The notes below the pieces were generated by a model. It worked only from the letters and a program-made list of their open reading frames with translations, did not search any database and was not told the DNA's origin. Shown here piece by piece: positions 32,112 through 32,136 of a stretch of DNA of 32,136 nucleotides (positions are counted from its first letter, which is position 1; each line of letters starts with the position of its first letter). The stretch spans positions 11,256-43,391 of the forward strand of contig JALWSS010000171.1 in the NCBI GenBank assembly GCA_026993525.1. The letters are read 5' to 3'. The position numbers were made by a program, and so were the translations under genes. This stretch comes from Saprospiraceae bacterium. Its GTDB lineage: Bacteria > Bacteroidota > Bacteroidia > Chitinophagales > Saprospiraceae.

Positions 32112-32136
32112 GGTAAGGTTCAGTTGGTTAGAATAC
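32112..32136 (+). pseudogene. Start of a further broken tRNA-Asp copy, cut by window end
   Basis: GGTAAGGTTCAGTTGGTTAG and onward repeats the start of the copy at 31938, offset 174 bp. The remainder is outside the window. Confidence 0.7.

Larger units (their letters stand above)
31836..32136. repeat. 174-bp tandem repeat built from tRNA-Asp pieces
   Basis: Sequence from 31836 recurs identically from 32010 (offset 174) to the window end. The unit holds the tRNA 3' end, the terminator, a linker, and the hairpin-laden broken tRNA. The second copy is cut by the window end, so more copies may follow. Confidence 0.92.

Noticed and set aside
31836-32136. Treating the 174-bp tandem repeat only as an assembly artefact
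   Set aside because: An artefact cannot be excluded, but copies at 31635 and 31691 differ in structure from the repeated unit, so hairpin replacement is seen independently of the exact repeat.

Overview
The window looks like a chromosomal segment of a free-living, gliding-type member of the Bacteroidota (Saprospiria/Cytophagia/Chitinophagia-like; I cannot place it more precisely). The evidence is Bacteroidota-type promoters (TTTG, about 20 nt, TAnnTTTG), a GldN-family type IX secretion/gliding protein, extracellular proteins with PKD and T9SS-type C-terminal domains, a Reg_prop/Y_Y_Y/LytS kinase with a LytTR regulator, a MerTP fusion under an ArsR-type regulator, and an accA-dapA cluster. Base composition is mixed, with AT-rich intergenic stretches.

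Layout. 1-3331 (minus) is the N-terminal part of a giant secreted protein: signal peptide, PKD domain, then tandem cupredoxin plus beta-sandwich modules. Two and a half of its units are near-identical 852-bp direct repeats. 3697-7949 (plus) is a YceI-like protein, a propeller histidine kinase and a LytTR regulator in one operon. 8126-10174 (plus) holds two small membrane proteins, a rhomboid protease and an SppA/ClpP-fold membrane serine protease. 10196-13979 (minus) holds a DinD-like small protein, a 2-TM protein, a GldN paralogue, a class-B J protein and an unusual protein that appears to join an HPF/RaiA-like domain to sigma-factor-like domains. 14345-16631 holds a ComEA-like HhH protein, an XRE regulator and an ECF sigma factor. 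16785-21166 holds an EamA transporter fused to a monooxygenase-like domain, a lipoprotein, a sugar-phosphate isomerase-like TIM barrel and an HGSNAT-like membrane acetyltransferase.

21167-21724 is a gene-free stretch packed with different repeats: two TCCCGA...TCGGGA hairpins, an octamer array interrupted by a 184-bp element with 17-bp terminal inverted repeats, an interlocked GC-rich inverted repeat, and a second octamer array. It ends at a secreted DinB-like gene. 22478-28741 (minus) runs mtaB, an unrecognised Cys-containing protein, a T9SS-sorted protein, and a mercury operon merA-merP-merTP-arsR with two matching ArsR-type operators. 28925-31443 (minus) is accA, a DUF6913-like gene and dapA.

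The right end (31568-32136) is the most peculiar part. A strong promoter leads into one intact tRNA-Asp(GTC) surrounded by at least four broken tRNA-Asp copies. In these copies the D loop, the anticodon arm and the T loop have each been replaced by a perfect TCCCGA...TCGGGA hairpin. The same hairpin family occurs 10 kb away at 21181-21240. The array continues past the window as a 174-bp tandem repeat. Together these look like a small palindromic element that targets tRNA stem-loops, and I know of no description of it.
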